From JAMZMI01 sp039944535 (lineage in GTDB: Bacteria > Bacteroidota > Bacteroidia > Cytophagales > Cyclobacteriaceae), in NCBI GenBank assembly GCA_039944535.1, contig JBDUYP010000009.1, positions 124,001 through 188,000 on the forward strand: a stretch of 64,000 bases of DNA, read 5' to 3'. Both the position numbers and the translations under genes were made by a program. This document shows positions 61,154-64,000 of this stretch, one piece after another. Under the pieces are notes generated by a model, which saw only the letters and a list, made by a program, of their open reading frames with translations, did not search any database and was not told where the DNA came from. The first letter of the stretch is position 1. The number at the start of each line of letters is the position of its first letter.

Positions 61154-61966
61154 TTAATCTCTTTGCTTTAGCATGAACATAATCGGTACTCTTTGATATA
61201 CACGAACGGGGTTTCCGCGTTGTTTGCCGGGCTTCCAGGCAGGAGCATTTTCAATGACCCTGACAGCTTCTTCGTCACAGTCTTCGAATAAGCCTTTGAT
61301 TACTTTTACATCGGTAATACTGCCATCTTTTTCCACTACAAACTGTACAAAAACTCTACCTGAAATATCCAGCCTGGCTGCTCTGTCCGGATACCTGAGG
61401 TTGTCTTTGATGTAGCCATAGAAAGCTTCAAATCCTCCCACAGGTGCTGGCTGTGTTTCTACTATGTCAAAGATTTCATCAACTTTTTCCTCTGGCGTAT
61501 CAGCAGAGAAATCAAAATTGCTAACCTCTTCTATCACCATATCCTCTGTTACTTCTACGTCGATTTCGAGTTCTATTTCTTCAATCACTTCTTCGTTGCT
61601 CACCTCCTTGATCACAGGGGCAATAATCTTTTGAGGAGGAGGTGGGGGAGCCTGTTCAGTGGGAGGGATCTCTAAAATTTCCTCGAAATCATTGGCAATA
61701 ATGCCAAGATCTACTACTTCATTGTGATCGTAGGTTTTCCATTCGAATGCAAGGATGGTGAATAATAAACTGATGGTAAGACCTATGAAAAAGAAGAGTT
61801 TTGCTTGCTGATGACTAGATTCGGTTCTTTTGTTTTTCAACTCGATTAAGTCACCGATAAGCCGAACTCTGGCGTTTTTACTCAATGTGGCTTCTGCGTG
61901 CTCATCAATGGGCTTGCAGATCATAGCAACATTTGTTTTTTCGGGTTTTTCTTTAATTGCTAACAT
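61154..61966 (-). CDS. TonB-family energy transducer
   Basis: The 270-residue protein has a cytoplasmic N-terminus, one transmembrane helix (about 55-72, LFFFIGLTISLLFTILAF), a proline-rich periplasmic linker (TEQAPPPPPQK) and an acidic stretch. A C-terminal TonB domain follows (about 175-268, YPDRAARLDISGRVFVQFVVEKDGSI and AWKPGKQRGNPVRVYQRVPIMF). It would couple the proton motive force to outer-membrane transporters such as SusC. ExbB/ExbD are not adjacent. It could serve the SusC in this window, but specificity is not visible. Confidence 0.9.
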   Translation of the reverse strand: MLAIKEKPEKTNVAMICKPIDEHAEATLSKNARVRLIGDLIELKNKRTESSHQQAKLFFFIGLTISLLFTILAFEWKTYDHNEVVDLGIIANDFEEILEIPPTEQAPPPPPQKIIAPVIKEVSNEEVIEEIELEIDVEVTEDMVIEEVSNFDFSADTPEEKVDEIFDIVETQPAPVGGFEAFYGYIKDNLRYPDRAARLDISGRVFVQFVVEKDGSITDVKVIKGLFEDCDEEAVRVIENAPAWKPGKQRGNPVRVYQRVPIMFMLKQRD

Positions 61967-62088
61967 GACTGAGTGACTTTGATTTTGGTATTAAGTAACA
62001 GGTTATTTGGAAGAATAGATATGAGGCAAGTCAGATCAAAGATTGATTTATGATCTATAATGTTTCTTATGAGGGCGTGAATGGGGAT

Positions 62089-62121
62089 TTTGAAAAATGT
62101 CCTCAATACATCTTATTTTCG
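62089..62121 (+). promoter_or_regulatory. Possible promoter of the MBOAT gene
   Basis: TTTG (62089-62092) and TATTTTCG (62114-62121, one mismatch to TAnnTTTG) with a 21-bp spacer fit the Bacteroidetes promoter pattern, 36 bp before the MBOAT ATG. Confidence 0.4.
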
Positions 62122-62157
62122 CAGATTGTAAACAGAATTCATAGCCTTATTTAATCG

Positions 62158-63618
62158 ATGCTTTTCAACTCTATTGAGTTTGCTATTTTCTTACCGCTGA
62201 TCTTCGTACTGTATTGGGCCATTGGCCCCAGACATGTCAAAGCACAGAATGTGCTATTGTTGGTGGCGAGTTATATTTTTTATGGTTGGTGGGATTGGCG
62301 CTTTTTGGCGCTTATTTTCATCAGTTCGCTGATCGATTTTTTGCTTGCGCAAAAAATCGCGGAAACCGAAAAGCAAAGGAGAAGGAAATCACTGCTTGCT
62401 GTCAGCCTGGTGGTGAACCTGGGAATGCTCGGTTTTTTCAAGTATTTCAATTTCTTCATCGAGTCATTCACGGATGCTTTTACCTTCTTCGGATACCAAT
62501 TTTCCGCCGATCGACTTGACGTAATATTGCCGGTTGGGATAAGTTTTTACACTTTTCAGACGCTCAGTTATACCATTGACGTGTACAGGCGCAAGCTGGA
62601 GCCCAATACAGATGCGATTGCATTTTTCACTTTTGTGAGTTTTTTCCCTCAGCTAGTGGCCGGGCCTATTGAGCGAGCCTCTAATCTGTTGCCACAATTC
62701 ATGCGTGAGCGCAAGTTTGAGTATGGCAAAGCTGTAGATGGCATGCGCCAAATATTGTGGGGGCTGTTTAAGAAAATTGTGATAGCCGATAATCTGGGGA
62801 GGCACGCAGATTATATATTCTCAGACCATACGCAGTACCCTGGCTTGGTACTATTCCTTGGAGCGTTGTTTTTTGCATTTCAGATTTACTGCGATTTTTC
62901 CGGCTATTCAGATATTGCCATTGGTACGGCACGTTTGTTTGGCTTTGATTTGATGCGGAATTTTGCATTCCCGTACTTCTCACGTGACATTGCCGAGTTC
63001 TGGAGACGTTGGCATATTTCTCTTTCTACCTGGTTTAGAGACTACCTTTATATCCCACTCGGTGGTAGCAGGGGGTCTAAATATCTTCAGGTAAGAAATA
63101 CGTTTATCATCTTTCTGGTCAGTGGCTTTTGGCATGGTGCTAATTGGACTTTTATTGTCTGGGGGTTGCTACACGCGGCGTTATTCCTGCCACTGCTATT
63201 GCTAGGCAAAAACAGGAAGCATACGAACGGTATCGCTGAAGATAGACTGGTAGTAGGGGGGAAAGAGGCACTGCGCATTATCAGCACATTTATGTTGGTG
63301 ACATTGGGGTGGGTGTTTTTCAGAGCGGATAACATCGGGCATGCCTTTTCTTATTTGTGGCATATGTTTTCCAAGCTCTTTCACCCCGTCGGCCTGGCCA
63401 ATTTTCAATTTGCCAACCTGTATATCGTCAGTGACTTTATGATGCTGATTTTGTTTGTGGTTATTGAGTGGTTGCAGCGACACAAACAACACGGCCTGGA
63501 AATGACAGGTGTGAAGACTAACCGCCTGGGGCGATGGGCCATTTATCTAGGCATGATTTTCATGATTAGTATGTTTGGCCAGACAGAGGAATTACCATTT
63601 ATATATTTCCAGTTTTAA
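62158..63618 (+). CDS. MBOAT-family membrane-bound O-acyltransferase (AlgI/PatA-like)
   Basis: This multi-pass inner-membrane enzyme transfers acyl (usually acetyl) groups toward exported polysaccharides or peptidoglycan. The 486-residue protein begins MLFNSIEFAIFLPLIFVLYW, as AlgI-like proteins do. It contains ISFYTFQTLSYTIDVYR, SFFPQLVAGPIERA, and the MBOAT core DIAEFWRRWHISLSTWFRDYLYIPLGGS, with the active-site-type His in VSGFWHGANWTFIVWG (about residue 322). The stop overlaps the start of the next gene (TAATG), a coupling typical of MBOAT plus SGNH-like partner pairs. Confidence 0.93.
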   Translation: MLFNSIEFAIFLPLIFVLYWAIGPRHVKAQNVLLLVASYIFYGWWDWRFLALIFISSLIDFLLAQKIAETEKQRRRKSLLAVSLVVNLGMLGFFKYFNFFIESFTDAFTFFGYQFSADRLDVILPVGISFYTFQTLSYTIDVYRRKLEPNTDAIAFFTFVSFFPQLVAGPIERASNLLPQFMRERKFEYGKAVDGMRQILWGLFKKIVIADNLGRHADYIFSDHTQYPGLVLFLGALFFAFQIYCDFSGYSDIAIGTARLFGFDLMRNFAFPYFSRDIAEFWRRWHISLSTWFRDYLYIPLGGSRGSKYLQVRNTFIIFLVSGFWHGANWTFIVWGLLHAALFLPLLLLGKNRKHTNGIAEDRLVVGGKEALRIISTFMLVTLGWVFFRADNIGHAFSYLWHMFSKLFHPVGLANFQFANLYIVSDFMMLILFVVIEWLQRHKQHGLEMTGVKTNRLGRWAIYLGMIFMISMFGQTEELPFIYFQF

Positions 63619-64000
63619 TGAAAAAATTCCTTAAAAATATAGCCCTTTCTATTGTCCTTTTGCCGTTGCTATATGCAGTATTGCTTTTTGTTTATGGGCT
63701 AACAGCCCCCGGAATACTTCGGAAAAATATGCCTTACGGGTCGGTTAAAGGACACCTGTATACCAGGCTGGAGGAGACCAAAACGTATGGTTCTTGCGAT
63801 GTGGTAGTACTGGGGTCTTCTCATGCTTATAGAGGCTTTGATCCACGAATTTTTAAGCAATATGGCTTGAAGATGTTCAATATGGGAAGCAGTGCTCAAA
63901 CACCCGTGCAATCTAAAATTTTGGTAGAGCGACATTTGGGTAAACTGGCCCCACGCCTCGTGATTATTGAGACCTATCCTGCTGTTTTTCAGGCTGATGG
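63618..64000 (+). CDS. SGNH-like acyl-transfer partner of the MBOAT protein (partial)
   Basis: The window cuts this gene after about 127 codons. It starts at ATG 63618, overlapping the MBOAT stop by one base, with a membrane anchor (FLKNIALSIVLLPLLYAVLLFVYG, about 4-27). A periplasmic domain follows whose first block, VVVLGSSHAYRGFDPR (about 74-89), carries the GSSH Ser-His type motif seen in AlgJ/AlgX- and DltD-like partner proteins. It probably accepts the acyl group from the MBOAT protein and passes it to a polymer. The rest lies outside the window. Confidence 0.75.
   Translation, partial: MKKFLKNIALSIVLLPLLYAVLLFVYGLTAPGILRKNMPYGSVKGHLYTRLEETKTYGSCDVVVLGSSHAYRGFDPRIFKQYGLKMFNMGSSAQTPVQSKILVERHLGKLAPRLVIIETYPAVFQAD

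Noticed and set aside
1..64000. tRNA or rRNA genes, insertion sequences, prophage or integrase genes
   Set aside because: None was recognised on reading either strand; no transposase-like ORF or terminal inverted repeat was found. A tRNA scan would be needed to exclude a missed tRNA.

Overview
The window reads as chromosome of a Bacteroidota (Bacteroidetes) bacterium, most likely a marine-type Cytophagales. The evidence is a SusC/SusD pair, three proteins with type IX secretion (T9SS) C-terminal sorting domains, a PID-CTERM miniprotein, Bacteroidetes-style lipoproteins, few Shine-Dalgarno sequences and moderate GC. The genus assignment is inference.

Layout. Positions 1-5.9 kb hold housekeeping genes: a partial AhpD/CMD-like gene, aroA, a tiny membrane protein, aroB, proline dehydrogenase and lysS. 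Positions 6.4-47.6 kb form one large polysaccharide-utilisation and sugar-catabolism locus. Its plus-strand outer part (6.4-29.4 kb) encodes SusC, SusD, a surface lipoprotein and a T9SS binding protein. It continues with a T9SS giant fusing a NodB-type deacetylase to a beta-helix, a second T9SS giant with two beta-helices, a PID-CTERM peptide, a CE2-like esterase and a CE4-like deacetylase. Its minus-strand part (41.3 down to 29.4 kb) runs GntR regulator, AraC regulator, DUF4861-like lipoprotein, GH78 alpha-L-rhamnosidase, GH2 enzyme, an unknown calcium-loop protein, the RhaT L-rhamnose symporter and a PL14-like lyase. Divergent from the GntR gene is a seven-gene operon (41.9-47.6 kb): an L-rhamnose 1-dehydrogenase-like SDR, a metallo-beta-lactamase-fold protein that has lost its metal ligands, a second SDR, a cysteine-rich unknown, an acetoacetate-decarboxylase-family protein, a D-2-hydroxyacid dehydrogenase and a fumarylacetoacetate-hydrolase-family enzyme.

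How it fits together (inference). An acetylated polymer rich in L-rhamnose and uronic acid would be bound at the surface, deacetylated and cleaved by secreted beta-helix enzymes and imported through SusCD. Periplasmic PL14, GH2 and GH78 enzymes would trim it, and L-rhamnose would enter by RhaT. The sugar would then be oxidised by a non-phosphorylative diketo-hydrolase-type pathway. No rhaA/rhaB/rhaD genes, no recognisable L-rhamnonate dehydratase and no standard lactonase are present, so the unusual operon members are candidates for the missing steps. A 16-19 bp inverted repeat (core TTTTATACAAAA) occurs twice between the divergent operons, once upstream of the double beta-helix gene and in weaker form before the AraC gene. 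It is a candidate operator tying the locus together.

Positions 47.7-64 kb return to general functions: a serine hydrolase, an outer-membrane barrel, an alpha/beta hydrolase, an MFS transporter, a histidine kinase with a response regulator fused to a Crp-type domain, a universal stress protein, an EamA transporter, a LolD-like ABC ATPase, sucC, a large repeat lipoprotein, a TonB-family protein, and an MBOAT O-acyltransferase followed by a partial SGNH-like partner.
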